From: Typhlomys cinereus
Lineage: Eukaryota > Chordata > Mammalia > Rodentia > Platacanthomyidae
Reading direction: 5' to 3'
DNA: 64,000 nt
Assembly: GCA_023101885.1 (NCBI GenBank)
Contig: JALPQD010000241.1
Span: 3,313,501-3,377,500 of the forward strand
Position numbers and translations under genes: made by a program. The first letter of the stretch is position 1. Each line of letters opens with the position of its first letter. Positions 1 to 11,419 of this stretch are shown piece after piece. The notes below the pieces were generated by a model. That model did no database searches. It saw only the letters and a list, made by a program, of their open reading frames with translations, and was not told the origin of the DNA.

Positions 1-3000
1 TATATTTTAAATACTGTGTGTTAGAACAAGAAATTTTTTTCATTCTTTTCTTTCACATAGAGTTGTGGCTCTGTGCAAATATTAACCACATACTATCTTA
101 AGCAAACCCGGAGAAAGGGCCTTCTTATTGGATGAGAAAGAAGAGAGGGAAGTAATTTTGATTGATTCTGATATGCCACTCAGTGACACTAGGAAGGAGT
201 GCCTAAATAGTGTTACTTAATTAGGACACTTTGTAAATTGAATTACTTAATAATTCTTGAGGTTTATCACTGTTTTCTTGGACTTACTTATGTCATTGGG
301 CAATTTTTAATGAACTTGGATACAAATTTTTAGTTAAAATCAGTAAGAAATTTTCAGTAAATGAAAAGTCCCTATGATGGGGTCAACTGCATAGCATTCT
401 TAGCAGAAGAAAATTAGTTTAGTCATTTTTGCCTCTATTGACATCATCATCACCCCAACTAATTGCAGTTAGTCTCTCAATTGAACACCATTTCAGATTC
501 ATTTAAGGTGTCAATAAAGTCCTATGTGGAGGCTTGCAATTTATGTTAGGGTATTGTCTCTTGGGTGATAGGAATAATTTCATCTATCTTAAACTACAGA
601 GGTGTTTCTCTAAATTTTGGGGGAAAAGGTAGTGAAATCCTCACTACAGAGAAATAAAAGTACTCTAATTAAAGTCTTACACTTCGTTTCTTTTGTAAAT
701 TAGCTCGCAGTAACAGCTGAGAAGGGAGTCTCTAAGTCTCAGAAATGTCATTGTCTCTAGGAAAAGAGAAGAGGTTAAGCAATAAAAACAAGCACTTCTT
801 GTGCTTTGTTGGTGTTGGGTATGGGAATGTGGATGTCATGTTCTGCACCAAAGTGTTCAGTTCCCCTTCACTCATTCCAGGGAAAGAGGCAATAGGAAGA
901 AAGAGAGACAGTTGGGAGGGTTAACTCAAGAAGAGCACCAGGAAATTTAAATTTATTTCTCTTTGTAAACTGTGCAGGTAGTATATTCCTCTGTCTTCTT
1001 GAGGTTTTAGGTCTTATCTGTCAGATTGGGGCTACAGACCTCTTTTAACACTTCGCTTGGCTTTGATATGCATCTAGGCTCTTCCTCATGCCTCCTTTCT
1101 TCAGGAGTTATATTGCCGGAAAGGGTGAGCATTTTCAAGGCAAATAAAGAGGCCTGGTCTTGACTTTATTGTCCTCAGAAAAAACTGCTAGAAGAGAAGA
1201 AGAGAATTTATGACCAATGGGGGTAGGGAAAGACCACAACCTTTCCAGTGTTCTTGAAGTCTGATTATATTTACTGATTAATTTGCTGAGTGAAAACACA
1301 GACACACACAAGTTGAATTTTAACTTCTCTGCTTTAACTTTCAGTCCCTTTTTAATCAGGATGCATTTTGGAATTAGTTTCTCAAGGATATAGTTCGATC
1401 CCAACATTTGAAGTTCTACAAATAAATTAAATCTCGGCCTTTAGTTTCTTCTTTAAATATACATTCGTCTGCAACACTGAAAGTCAGACACCCAGTTAAC
1501 TGTTTCTCTGTATATTCAGAAAAATAGTTCAAAATACCCATCTTTGACGAAAAGTAACTAGCTGGGGCTCAGGGATGTTGTCTATCATTTTGAAGGAAGG
1601 GAATTTTCCTTTCCTTCACTAGTCCATAAGTTTTTCGGCCATTTAGTTTAATCCTAAAATAGATATTTCTACATTCGTACCCTCCTCCCTCTTTCCTGGA
1701 GATGAAAGAGTGTCTGACATTTGTTTAGGGCTTGTAAATTCCAAACCAATTGGCTGGTGTTCCTGAATGTGAAGAAAGTCCAGGATGGAATCTGATGCTA
1801 TGTAGCTTCTTTGTTAGGCCTGTGCTGCATCTTAACACCTCAATGAAGTTTAGGGAACCAATTTAAAGAAGTCTTTGTCCTACAGATCGCCCCCCAAAAC
1901 CTCACATCAAAAACAACCAAGAAGATCAGAAGAAGTTTCTAAAAGCTATACAGAAGAAGAGGAAGATCCTGGAGGGGGTTAGAGAAACTGGAAAGAAAGG
2001 GAAACTTCCTAATGACCTTTTGAAAATTTGAAAGGAGGAATAAAACTCTATTTGAAGGAGGGCATGAGAAATTAGTTAAATGTTGTAACACAAAGCAAAT
2101 GTTTGGATATCTTTTCAAAAGACATGGAAAACTCACTTTATTCTGCTTAAGTCAACACCTCCTTCTTCCATTCATTATCCACTTGGGAATAAAAAATGAT
2201 TTAAGATTCCCACTAAAATACACTAATTTTTCCCAATAGATAATAAGGTCTCTTCTGAAACAAAATTTGCCAAGTAGCAATAAACATCTTCTTTTCAAAT
2301 TGCTATACAAATCAAATTCTATCTAGGTAGTATATGTAACTATAAATTTAGGATCCAAAAAAAGTTTGTCACACTTGGACTATTACATTTCCCAACATAT
2401 TTAAGTTAGCAATAATATTTAGCACCCTGAACTGGGAGTCAAAGGTGTGTCCCCACTCTTCAGCTAGCACAAATTTACTTACCTATATTGAGGCTCAGGT
2501 TCCTTATCTGGACAATGAGAATAATATCTTTTCTGCATAATTCAACAGGATAGGCAACATACTTAGTATGAAATAAAAAGACAATTGCATAAATGTAATG
2601 CATAATAGACGTGCTATTACTATCAATGCTATTATTATATGCGAGTGGGAAGAGAATGAAAATTGTGGGTATGTGTTTAAGTATTTTAAATGTTTTGGTG
2701 TGACATTAGATCAATGGTAAAAGTATTTGTCATATGATCATTTTAGGAGAAACATTAAATATGTTAGTTTCATATATAAAGAAAAGACAGATAATAGATA
2801 CGTGTGTATGTATTTGTAGATGTGTAGATAGGTACATGGATGTTTATGTCCACATTCAGCTTTACATAGATATAATGACCACAGATGATAGTGTATGAGA
2901 AATGGGCATTACATTTTTGGTTCAGAAATATATTTGCTTTGTATTTTAAAGTAACAGATGAGAACGATAAGGATGTCTGTGATTCCCCCAACCAAAATAA

Positions 3001-3050
3001 TCTGCAAAGAGCCAGAATAAGCTTAAATGCAATGCTGTCTCCTCCAACAG
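1..3050 (+). other. CDX4: CDX4 intron 1, 3' part
   Basis: This AT-rich stretch precedes the first recognisable CDX4 exon and ends in a pyrimidine tract and AG at 3049-3050. No GC-rich first exon of CDX4 (which would encode the start Met and the N-terminal activation region) is visible, so that exon must lie left of the window. Apart from a MIR-like remnant near 2420-2570 I see no gene and no young repeat here. The short open frames are chance frames in AT-rich DNA. Confidence 0.75.
2420..2570 (+). repeat. MIR-like SINE remnant
   Basis: The stretch carries the decayed MIR core layout: a phrase about an unhappy match to gaactgggagtcaaag, then a segment resembling the ttccttatctggacaatgag end of MIR. 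It is old and interrupted by small indels. It lies in CDX4 intron 1. Confidence 0.5.
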
Positions 3051-3196
3051 GGAAAACCAGGACAAAAGAAAAATATCGTGTGGTTTATACAGATCATCAA
3101 AGGCTGGAACTGGAAAAAGAATTCCACTGCAATAGATACATCACTATCCGGAGAAAGTCAGAGCTGGCAGTTAACCTGGGCCTTTCTGAGCGACAG
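3051..3196 (+). CDS. CDX4: CDX4 coding exon 2 (first three quarters of the homeodomain)
   Basis: CDX4 is a caudal-family ParaHox transcription factor that acts in the nucleus on posterior patterning and early blood formation, partly through Hox genes. This 146-bp exon encodes [20 protein letters not shown], followed by the rest of homeodomain helices 1 and 2 and ending LSERQ. The acceptor is a pyrimidine-rich run ending CAACAG at 3045-3050, and the donor is CAG|GTATCC at 3197. The exon opens with two bases of a split Gly codon (phase 1) and closes in phase 0, so it joins exon 3 in frame. The intron between homeodomain residues 44 and 45 (Q|V) is the classic position for this class. The residues [14 protein letters not shown] are caudal-type. 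The frame stays open upstream into the intron, but that part does not resemble CDX4. The first exon is outside the window. Confidence 0.95.
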
Positions 3197-4289
3197 GTAT
3201 CCCAGAATTATTCCAGACAAGTCCCTTGTCGTTGCAATCAACTGAGGTTTGGGGCACATCTGTAAACAAGGATGAAAGCAAAACAGGGACAATCTCTAAC
3301 CTCTCCTAAACCCACATTCCTCCTACTTTATTTCACTGGTCAGTGGATTTATTAACTATTGAATGTGGTGGTCATTATATGGGCATGGAAGCAAGAAATG
3401 GGGCAGAAAGGTGCACAGAGATTACAGTGACAATTCTAATTCATCCATCAAGCCAAGACCTCCATAGTAGCAACCAATGTGGGAAGTGGAGACTTGTTAA
3501 CTATGGCAGTTGTTTGATTCTTATCAAACTTGTAAGAGTAATTGAACATCAGTGCTGCTACCTGTACTAAATTTTTACTCTTGTTCAGGATAGAAAACTT
3601 AATCTTCTATGGTCTACATGACCTTATGATGTCTGCCTCAAATTTAGTTGTGAGGACTCAATGAAGATTAAATTATGGCAAAGATCAACAATTTCCACTT
3701 GTTCAGACTGATATTACAGTATTACCTGGTGACTTTTCACTTAAACCTAGAAGCAATCTTGAAATTTCAGGATTCTTAAAAGGTAAAGTCCATTACTGTA
3801 TTTTTTAATCTCAACAGCTTACATTTCATCCATGTATAGATAGGTACATTATATCACACCGGTGTTTATCTCCAACAAGAGAAATGTAGTATTTCATGAC
3901 ACTTGTTCATACAGTGAACAAGTTCATTAACCTTCTAGGTATTAGGAAGTTTCTCTTAATGCCTTAATTATAATCACCACTGTTATTTAACTCTCTCTTC
4001 TGTCAGCACTCCTCAGCATTGATCATTCTATCATCATTTGTTTCTACCTCTGTTTCTACCTCTGCGACCAGTAGCCTTAGAATCAATCTCAGTTTCATTT
4101 CTTACAAGGTGCTTGCTCTGTCCAAGCCACAGCTTTTCACTATCAATTTGTTAAATGGAAATTCAGATCATTGTGAGGCTTAAATGAAATTATGGGTATG
4201 AAAGCTCTGATTTAATCTCTGCAATTGCTATGTTAATTAAACACATTCGGTATCTTGTGCCGTTAAGTGGAAAACATTTTGTGTTTCAG
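3197..4289 (+). other. CDX4: CDX4 intron 2
   Basis: This intron of about 1.1 kb runs from GTATCC at 3197 to TTTCAG at 4284-4289. It holds unique AT-rich sequence plus what look like MIR-derived pieces near 3600-3690 and 4050-4215 (the phrase ccagtagccttagaatcaat resembles MIR, and the part around ttaaatggaaattcag resembles its 3' end). An open frame of about 75 codons at 3343-3570 has no recognisable similarity and I do not call it a gene. Confidence 0.85.
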
Positions 4290-4496
4290 GTGAAAATTTG
4301 GTTTCAGAATCGCAGAGCCAAGGAGAGAAAGATGATCAAAAAGAAAATCTCCCAGTTTGGGAACAGTGGAGGTTCTGTGCAAAGTGACTCTGGCTCCATC
4401 AGCCCTGGGGAACTGCCTAACACTTTCTTCACCACTCCATCTGCTATCCGTGGATTTCAGCCTATTGAGATACAACAGGTCATAGTCTCTGAATGA
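4290..4496 (+). CDS. CDX4: CDX4 last coding exon (homeodomain helix 3 and C-terminus)
   Basis: The exon starts after TTTCAG with VKIWFQNRRAKERKMIKKK, the DNA-recognition helix and basic tail of the caudal homeodomain, and ends in the CDX4-specific C-terminus with IQQVIVSE and a TGA stop at 4494-4496. It has 68 codons before the stop and joins exon 2 in phase 0. The WFQN recognition core is intact. The Ser- and Gly-rich stretch after the homeodomain and the PNTFF...GFQPIEIQQ segment closely resemble human and mouse CDX4, so this is a constrained, functional gene rather than a pseudogene. No frameshift or stop disrupts either exon. A chance relative (CDX1 or CDX2) is excluded by the C-terminal sequence. 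Confidence 0.95.
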   Translation: MKIWFQNRRAKERKMIKKKISQFGNSGGSVQSDSGSISPGELPNTFFTTPSAIRGFQPIEIQQVIVSE

Positions 4497-5045
4497 GAGA
4501 AAAGCAGAGAAATGAAAAGCATCCTTCCTTTAGTAGTATCTCTTTGGCCTTTAATATGTCAGCAGGGCAGTTGGGACAGGATATAATTACTTGTAAGGCA
4601 GTATTCCAAATAAATGGACACACAGTGGATTGGAGATATTTCAGAGGATTCTTACATTCAGAAACTATCCCTACAAAACAGTTATGTGCCATGTTGTACA
4701 TCAATCATTCAGGAAGCTTAACAATATGCTGTATTACTTGAAATCTGTAATCATAAGTCCTTGCAGCTCTGTTCACAATTTCAGAAACTTGTCTGTGAAT
4801 ATATTGTAAAACATAATTCTTCCCAGAGGCACATTCATGTATCTGTACTTGTGTTGGTCATTTGATGCTTATTGTGATCTTTGATCATATTTTCAGGGGA
4901 TAAGAGTAAGACAAGCAGAAATTTCTCTACATCTATATACTTTCTCAAGTGTGTAATCCAAAACGTTAAAAACTCATCAGGAGGTGATTTTGAAACTATT
5001 GCCATTAGCTAATAAACGTAGTAAAATAAAAAAATCATTTTTGTC
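4497..5045 (+). other. CDX4: CDX4 3' untranslated region (probable)
   Basis: Unique AT-rich sequence follows the CDX4 stop. Candidate polyadenylation hexamers AATAAA occur at about 5011-5016 (gctaataaacg) and again near 5025-5031, followed by a T-rich, GU-like stretch at 5034-5045. The end point is inferred from these signals only. Confidence 0.5.
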
Positions 5046-5940
5046 CCTCCAATCACACTTGCCTGGCATCATTAACTCACTACAGAACCTGCAGCCTATG
5101 GAATCAATTGCAAATTTTGTCAAAGCAATGAATTCAGACTAGAACACTATAGGCCAGTTTAATTGACTCATTAGCAGAACAGTATCAATTCTCCTACCGT
5201 CCCAAACAGATGCACAATTTGTGTAAGAGAAACAGCTACTGTGAGCAGGGGGCAGGGCTGGACTTCTTGGTATCATTCTAGTATACTGTTCACATATCAA
5301 AGTGATTAAAGACTAGACTTCCCTTTTCAAAACATGAGAAAAATGGCTCCTCTTGAGGGTATATTATTTAGTACTGAAATTTTCAAGGAAAGACCTTCCA
5401 CCGTTGACCTAGCTTCTTGGAAACATTCTTCATGACACATTTATGAGGAAGGTATTAATTGCCTCATTTTATTGATAAGGAAAACCAGGTGTGATCAAGG
5501 AAAACCAGGTGTGATCAATCAGGCCACTTTCTGAAAGAGATTATAGATGCTGATGAAGACCCATTGCTTCTTCATTTTGCAGTGACAGGTCCAAACCCCA
5601 AGCCTCTGTTATTTGGTATCTGATTATGCCACTAAAGTTGCACATTACTCCTCTCCTTGCACACCAATTATTAAGTAATTGTCACTTAGAAAGCAGCCTT
5701 TGTTTTCTAGTTTTCTTACTCTCTTGAGTTAATGAATTTGAGACTTTAATAGTCTTAATAATGCCCTGTACATGTATAATATCTTGTATTTTTCATTGCA
5801 TTCTCACACTTGTGATGTTATTTGACCCAATACACTTATGAGATATACAAGAATTTCTATCCCCATTTTGTGGTAGTTTAATAAACTATAGACTTAAAAA
5901 AATTAAGTATCTTTGGTAAATCAGTTTACTTCTCTTTTTA
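5046..5940. other. Intergenic sequence downstream of CDX4
   Basis: No gene is visible. The stretch holds unique sequence, a perfect tandem duplication of 20 bp at 5477-5516, and decayed MIR-like pieces near 5415-5520 and 5825-5935 (phrases such as ttctatccccattttgtgg). Confidence 0.6.
5477..5516. repeat. Perfect 20-bp tandem duplication
   Basis: The unit aaggaaaaccaggtgtgatc occurs twice head to tail, at 5477-5496 and 5497-5516, with no mismatch. The lack of divergence shows that the duplication is recent relative to the surrounding MIR-like sequence. Confidence 0.9.
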
Positions 5941-5959
5941 AAATATTTTATTTATGCAT

Positions 5960-5998
<39 letters not shown>

Positions 5999-6146
5999 CA
6001 TATGTTCCATGGTATATGGGTGGAGATATGAGGACAACTTTCAAAAGTCACTTCTCTGCTCCACCATGTAGGCTTCCAGGGATTGAACTCAGGTTACCAG
6101 GCTTGCAAGCAGACACCTTACCTACTGAGTTATCTTGCCTGCCCCA
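5941..6146 (-). repeat. Old B2-like SINE, minus orientation, with GA tail
   Basis: Read on the minus strand it begins ggggcaggcaagataactca, has a pol III box B-like cctgagttcaatccc, and ends in a (GA/CT)n run (about 5960-5998 on the + strand) and ATAAATAAA. Divergence suggests that it predates the CA-tailed young family. Confidence 0.7.
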
Positions 6147-7486
6147 ATTTAGTTCTCTTAGCCCAGGTTTATATACTGAACAATGGTGAATAGACCCATT
6201 TAAATTGCCTTTCTCTTTAAAAAGTTATTGACCTACCAGAAAGTTAATGAAATGATCTGGAACTAGAACCCAGGGCTATAGTTTTAATGATTATTCATTG
6301 ACTACCAGCTACTATGCTACAGTTACTTAATTCCTAGAACAATATACACCCTATATTCCCTTACAGATAAATTTACTGTAGTGTACATAGCATACTCATT
6401 GATTGGTGGGCCATCTGGAGTGCTAAATATACAAAATCACTACTGATATGAGTCCTTTCTATCTCGTGAAGGGATGGTGAGAGTGCTAATCGTCTGTATA
6501 CATTCAAAACTTGATTTACTCATTCCTAATATCCACACACACAAAAGGTTTATCTCTGACTGTGATAGATTTACTCAGGAATTGGTGTATCTTGCGGTAA
6601 AATTATTGTTCTATATAAAAGACATATTTTTAAGATTCTAATTTACTAGAATTTGCAAACAAAAAAGTGGAGCTTTTACAACTGTTTCCCTTATGAAGAT
6701 GTATTTATCCTCTCTCTGAGTGCTGAGAAAAATATGTACCTCCATGCTTTTATGGTTATGTTACTGCACTGCATGCTGGAGGTATATAGGCAAGAATAGA
6801 TAACACTAAAGCGCAAATCTACACTTGAATTAGGCTTTAAAGAGCAAAATTTCTTTACGGCTTGGGTTGGGGGGTGAAGCAAAAGTGAAAACATACCAAA
6901 TGTCTGACTGTATGCATTATAGTAATTGCGATTATGGGGTATTTTCTTTTTTTCATTACTTTATGAATTTATGCATTTTGTAACTGGAAATTAATATTCA
7001 TTTCCTTAAGAAACATGTTTTACTCCAAATATTTATTTATCCTTAAGTAATTTACAGACTTTAGAATATTCTTTGCAATTGATCCAGCATTCCAGTCTCC
7101 CAATACCTTACTTAAGGCCTTTGATATTATCTGAGAGTTTACATGCAGCTACAGAGAAAGATTTTTGGGAGGACCTGGCTTATTTCCGAAGATGAAGGAA
7201 GTAAGGCCCATGGAAAGCTTTCCACTCTTGGCTCAGATCCAGAGAACTGGCCAGTTCTCTGGTTGGAACATTTTAATATTACAAGACAAGTCAAGGAGAG
7301 CAGGAAGATCCAGCAGGAATTAAGACTATTAGAAAAGAGGAAAATATAAGAACAGGACATAATACTTAATGAACATTCTAGAAAGTATTGCATGTGTGTA
7401 TATATACAAAAGCTATCAACTTTAATATTTTAAGCATGTATAGTTATTTGTACATGATTTATGCTTTAAGAATACTGCAGAGAGAC
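6147..7486. other. Intergenic, no gene recognised
   Basis: AT-rich unique sequence. A 68-codon open frame at 7143-7349 (+) has a charged C-terminus (KESRKIQQELRLLEKRKI), but I recognise no family and there is no retrocopy signature. I do not call it as a gene. Confidence 0.5.
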
Positions 7487-7551
7487 TGGGGCCACAGCTC
7501 AGCTGATCAAGCAACTGCTTAGGATGAATAATAAAGCCCTGGGTTCAATCT
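7487..7551 (+). repeat. ID-like SINE fragment followed by (TG)n
   Basis: The sequence ggggccacagctcagctgat ... ccctgggttcaatc has the ID-type A and B box layout. It is followed by a (TG)n microsatellite at about 7583-7634. Confidence 0.6.
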
Positions 7552-7582
7552 TTTTTCTTTCTTCTTTCATATATGGGTGTAT

Positions 7583-7637
<55 letters not shown>

Positions 7638-7721
7638 GTGCGGGCATGTGTGTGTGGGAGTGTATGTATACAAGTGCACTTGAATGTACATGTGCCTGTG
7701 GAGACATTAAGAATTATCCTC

Positions 7722-8042
7722 GGGGCTGAAGAGATGGCTCAGGGGTTAAGCCTCTGCCTTGCAGGCAGAAGGTCCTGACTTCAGATCCCAGATCCCACAT
7801 ATAGACACCGGGCGGAAACGGGGGTGGCCTGCGTTTCTGGTCCTGGTAGGGCGGAGCCTGTGAATCCCAGGGCAGAGTAAACAAGGAGGAGGTGGAGGCG
7901 TCCATGGTGGTTCCCGAATTCGCCCGTGGTTCTGCACACACACACACGCACACGCACACGCACACGCACACGCACACGCACACACATGCGCGCGCACCCA
8001 CACACAATTAAATAAAAAAAATCCTTCAGTCTTAAAAAAAAA
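7722..8042 (+). repeat. Young CA-tailed B2-like SINE with perfect target-site duplication
   Basis: A full-length copy starts ggggctgaagagatggctca (A box) with box B gacttcagatcc, has a body rich in CpG, and ends in a CA/CG dinucleotide tail (about 7935-7999) then AATTAAATAAA and poly-A. It is flanked by a 10-bp target-site duplication aattatcctc at 7712-7721 and 8043-8052. The intact duplication and high CpG content indicate a recent insertion. Confidence 0.85.
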
Positions 8043-8052
8043 AATTATCCTC

Positions 8053-8960
8053 AATCGATCTTTCACCTTATTGTTGAGCCTGGGTTCCTAAGTAAACCCA
8101 GAGCATGTCATTAGGGCTAGTTCTGGGAATCTGGCTACACCTACCTGACACTTTTTTTTTTTTTTTTTGGCATGGGATCTGGGGATCTGAACTCAGATCC
8201 TTTTGCTTTCTGAGCCTCTCTCTAGCCCCCTTAGGTTTAATCTCTAGTACTGCATAAATGGAGTATGATGCCTGTAATCCCAGAATCCAAGAGGTGTAGA
8301 CAGGAGGATCAGAAGTTCAAGATCAATCTTTGTTACATAATAAGTTTGAGGAATTCAGTCTCAAAAAATATACACAGCCAAAATATTACCAAAAAAGTTA
8401 ACAGAGTCATTACAACTCTAATAATGATAATGAAATCACTAGAGAATTTAGTCTATAGAAAAAAAACATTGTAAAATTTGGGTTCAGTCCCTCAAATATA
8501 TATTACTTGCTTTTATTTCATATTTAAATATATTATTAAACAAGAACACAAATAATTGAAAATCGTTGATGCTCTATTTAATGCTAATCAATGGATTTAG
8601 AAGATGGGGGAGACTGGATATGTGACCATTGAATAAAGTGCCAGTGCAAAGCAGAAAAATCTTAAACTGTGTGCCCTCAGAGACAATATTGCAAACTGGA
8701 AATAAAAGTATCCAGTAGTATAATATTAAAAATTAAATTGGAAAATAAGACTTAGGGATATAATTTTGTCTAATTGTACAACTAAATAGTTGGTGATTAT
8801 GTGATTTTTGATAACACCACTTTTCTTAAAGGTCTATTATTTCATTAGAAAAACCTGTGAATTTGGCTTGACTTTAAATATTTATTCTAGTTCTAGCTTC
8901 TTAAAACATTTGGGAAGACCACATGTGCTTTCTCCTTTTTCCACCACACACACAAAATTA
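8053..8960. other. Intergenic with SINE pieces
   Basis: It contains a head fragment of the CA-tailed SINE in minus orientation next to a T-run (about 8152-8230, ending tctctctagccccc), and a B1-like piece at about 8258-8370 (atgcctgtaatcccagaatc). The rest, about 8370-8960, is AT-rich unique sequence with no gene. Confidence 0.55.
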
Positions 8961-8979
8961 ATCTCTCTCTCTCTCTCTG

Positions 8980-9033
<54 letters not shown>

Positions 9034-9046
9034 ACACACACACACA

Positions 9047-9099
<53 letters not shown>
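8961..9099. repeat. Compound (CT)n(CA)n microsatellite
   Basis: A (CT)n run with a few G interruptions (8961-9032) passes directly into a (CA)n run (9033-9099) with one T interruption. Open frames across it translate to Leu-Ser or His-Thr repeats and are artefacts. Confidence 0.95.
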
Positions 9100-9101
<2 letters not shown>

Positions 9102-9129
9102 TGTTTGTCAGGTTAAATACTGCTGTTGG

Positions 9130-9421
9130 GAGCCAGAAAGATTTCTCAGGAATTACGTCTCGCTTTGCAAGCAGAGGGATCTGAGTTCAGATCTCAGATC
9201 CCACATAAAAACACTGGATGGAAATGGTGGCAGCCTACACTTAACAGTCCTTGAAGGCAGAACCTAGGAAACCCCAGAGCAAAACAATAAGGAATTAGAA
9301 CAATCGAGGATGAGTCCCAAAGTCACTTTTGGGCCACAGGCACATTCAGTGCCCTCTAATACACACAAACATGTGCATACACAAGCACACATAAGACAAA
9401 ATAAAATATTTTAAAATATAT
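9130..9421 (+). repeat. CA-tailed B2-like SINE with target-site duplication
   Basis: The copy starts gagccagaaagatttctcag, carries box B ctgagttcagatctc, ends in a degenerate CA tail and ATAAAATATTTTAAAATATA. The 9-bp repeat tgctgttgg flanks it at 9121-9129 and 9422-9430. It is more diverged than the copy at 7722. Confidence 0.75.
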
Positions 9422-9970
9422 TGCTGTTGGAAGATTTTGCATTTGGGTCTCAAAAAGTTTTCAAGGTTTACCACGGGACTTATCTTTCAGAGTTCCTGTT
9501 TCTTCTTTATTTGTAAAATGTGCATCTTGCGCTTAATTTTACCACTGTGAAACCCTAATTTGTAGATGTCTGATTAAAATACAAATGTTATTGAGACAAT
9601 CACTTAAACTACCAGTCATTTCTCTAACCCCTTTCAAACCAGAAAAACCTTATAAAGACCTGCACTAATGGATGATACGAAAATGCCTCTAAACATAGGA
9701 ATGAAACTCATGAGACAAATGATCGCTACAAATGATAAATTCAAATTACATGAACTTTAGAAGCTTGCCTTAGTTGTACTTAAGCACGCATTTATTTATT
9801 TATTATTTCATTTTATTGCATGTGTGGATGTGTGGGTATATGTAGGAGAAGGCAATTGAGGGAGATCTAAGGGTGACTTTGGAAATCATCCTAGATTGCT
9901 CTACTTTCTTATTGTTTTGCTATAGAATTTCCAGAATTTCAGGCCATTTCCATTTCCTTCCAGCATTTTT

Positions 9971-11419
9971 TGTTGCACAATGATTTATTGAGAGCCTTCC
10001 CTCTCAGCCTGCTCACTTTCTCTACTTATAGATCTTGTTTGCTAGCCCCAAGAGGATGGTTGGGAGTAGCGGTGGTGCATTCTGCTCAGTGAGATTCTTG
10101 AGGTGGTCATAACTGTCTCCCTCATGTTTAAAGAACACAGCTGGCAGATCAAGTTCTTCGTATAGCTCTTTCATCTTTGCCACCTTCTCTGGGTCCTTCT
10201 GCCCATAATTTTCCTGCAAGACTTGGTGCTGTTTTGGAGCTCCCTGTTGAAGACACTGAACCACCAGCCAGCTGCATTTGTTGTCCAGTGCCAACCTTTC
10301 CAGTGACACTAGGGTCCTCAAATGTAAGTGGAACACCACCAGGCAGGCCTGTAGTGTCTGAAATGGGCCACACATGCGCAAATGCAACTTCCTCAAACTA
10401 GAACCTGCCAATATGCCTGGTGCTGACGTCAAACCACCTGACTCAGAGGACCAACCCGGACAGGACAACGCAGCAAAGGCTCCCGGTGGAATTTATGGAA
10501 TGTTGAATGGGGGGTATATAGGCAAGCCCAATATTAGCAATAAATAAGCCTACTTTGCCACTTGCCTGACTCCCGGAGTCTGTGTCATTGACTCCGTCCC
10601 CCGCCCCCCCCAAGGGTCTCTGTGGTGCCCGAGACCGCAACACCCAAAGAGGTCAGGATAATCGTCCTAAATTTAAAAGAATCCACCCATCTCTATGTTC
10701 AGGGGATTAGCATGTTCCTTTTCCCTATCAATGCCTGGCATGTACATGGCAGCCACAACAAGTAGAAGAAGTAGAAAGCTGTCTTGTATTTGACAATAGA
10801 TTTATATCTCTTTTCAGTGTATCCACTGAGATTCACATGGCCCTGAGGTGCTGTGATGAGGTCCAAGGTCTGTCTGTGTGATAGAGACTCTTCAGGAAGA
10901 ACTCCATCAGGTTCAGGAATCAGGGCTGTTCTTGGCAGTGCAACTTCAGCAGGTGCTAGATGCAGGCTTCCAGAAGCAGCACATCATTGATGACGTCCAA
11001 ACCTGTACCTAGCTTCTGATACCAGCAGGTCTGTCCCCAATAGGAAAGGGAAGATCCCATGATGTTATTGGACATAAGGAAGCAAGCTTAGTGCGGTTAC
11101 ACCCATGAGCCCACCGTGAGGGCCCACTGGAGATTATCAGCATCCTGCTTCCTAGGCTCCATCAGCTGGTGTAGTACTTGCAACATGGTCAAACCCTAGT
11201 TGTATTTGCCTCCAATGACAACTTAGTCCAGCACCTCCTTGAGCCAGGTAAAGCATCTCCTCTCTCTGGGTGTCCTATCTTATCCTCCCTCAGCATCTTG
11301 ACAATCTGGAAAAAGTGCTGGAAGAAGTCCTGCCTGTCTTGGACATTAACATCCAGTTTCCAGTTTCCATTCATTCTGAAAGACAAACAAAAGGCTCTGT
11401 AATGGGCTCTTCCTAGGCC
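9971..11419 (-). pseudogene. FDPS: FDPS (farnesyl diphosphate synthase) processed pseudogene
   Basis: FDPS makes farnesyl diphosphate in the mevalonate pathway. This intronless copy reads on the minus strand from an ATG at 11374 (MNGNWKLDVNVQDRQDF) through GLDVINDVLLLEACI near 10980 to LDNKCSWLVVQCLQQ, ENYGQK and LYEELDLPAVF, ending LGLANKIYK at 10022. The real protein continues a few residues further, so the end is truncated by a stop. In-frame stops (for example EMGGFF*I*DDY near 10670-10695) and frameshifts break it. The first Asp-rich catalytic motif DDIMD has become NNIMG (about 11060). Its 3' end shows AATAAA just before 9971, and 16-bp direct repeats flank it. A 320-bp LTR interrupts it at 10323-10642. 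It cannot encode an active enzyme. Confidence 0.93.
10323..10642 (+). mobile_element. Solo LTR, class II (IAP-like) endogenous retrovirus, inserted in the FDPS retrocopy
   Basis: This block of about 320 bp starts TGTAAGTGG and ends GACCGCAACA, and it interrupts FDPS sequence exactly between DLFG and DPSVTG. The host bases CTCAAA (10317-10322) and CCCAAA (10643-10648) look like a 6-bp target-site duplication with one change; 6 bp is typical of class II (ERVK) elements. On the + strand it has a CRE TGACGTCA at 10424-10431, a TATATA at 10515-10520, and AATAAA at 10539-10544, followed by a C-rich segment. No internal retroviral sequence is present, so it is a solo LTR. Orientation rests on the order CRE, TATA, polyA signal. 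Confidence 0.8.

Noticed and set aside
3027..3245. A second frame over CDX4 exon 2
   Set aside because: Shifted frame of the homeobox exon; the CDX4 frame is the one conserved.
7722..7800. tRNA genes suggested by A and B boxes
   Set aside because: The boxes belong to tRNA-derived SINEs; no cloverleaf with an acceptor stem and anticodon arm can be formed.
8808..9116. Leu-Ser and His-Thr repeat proteins
   Set aside because: Translation of the (CT)n(CA)n microsatellite in all frames.
10022..10468. A 148-codon minus-strand frame as a possible gene
   Set aside because: Its C-terminal part is FDPS and its N-terminal part comes from the inserted LTR; it is a chance fusion inside a pseudogene.
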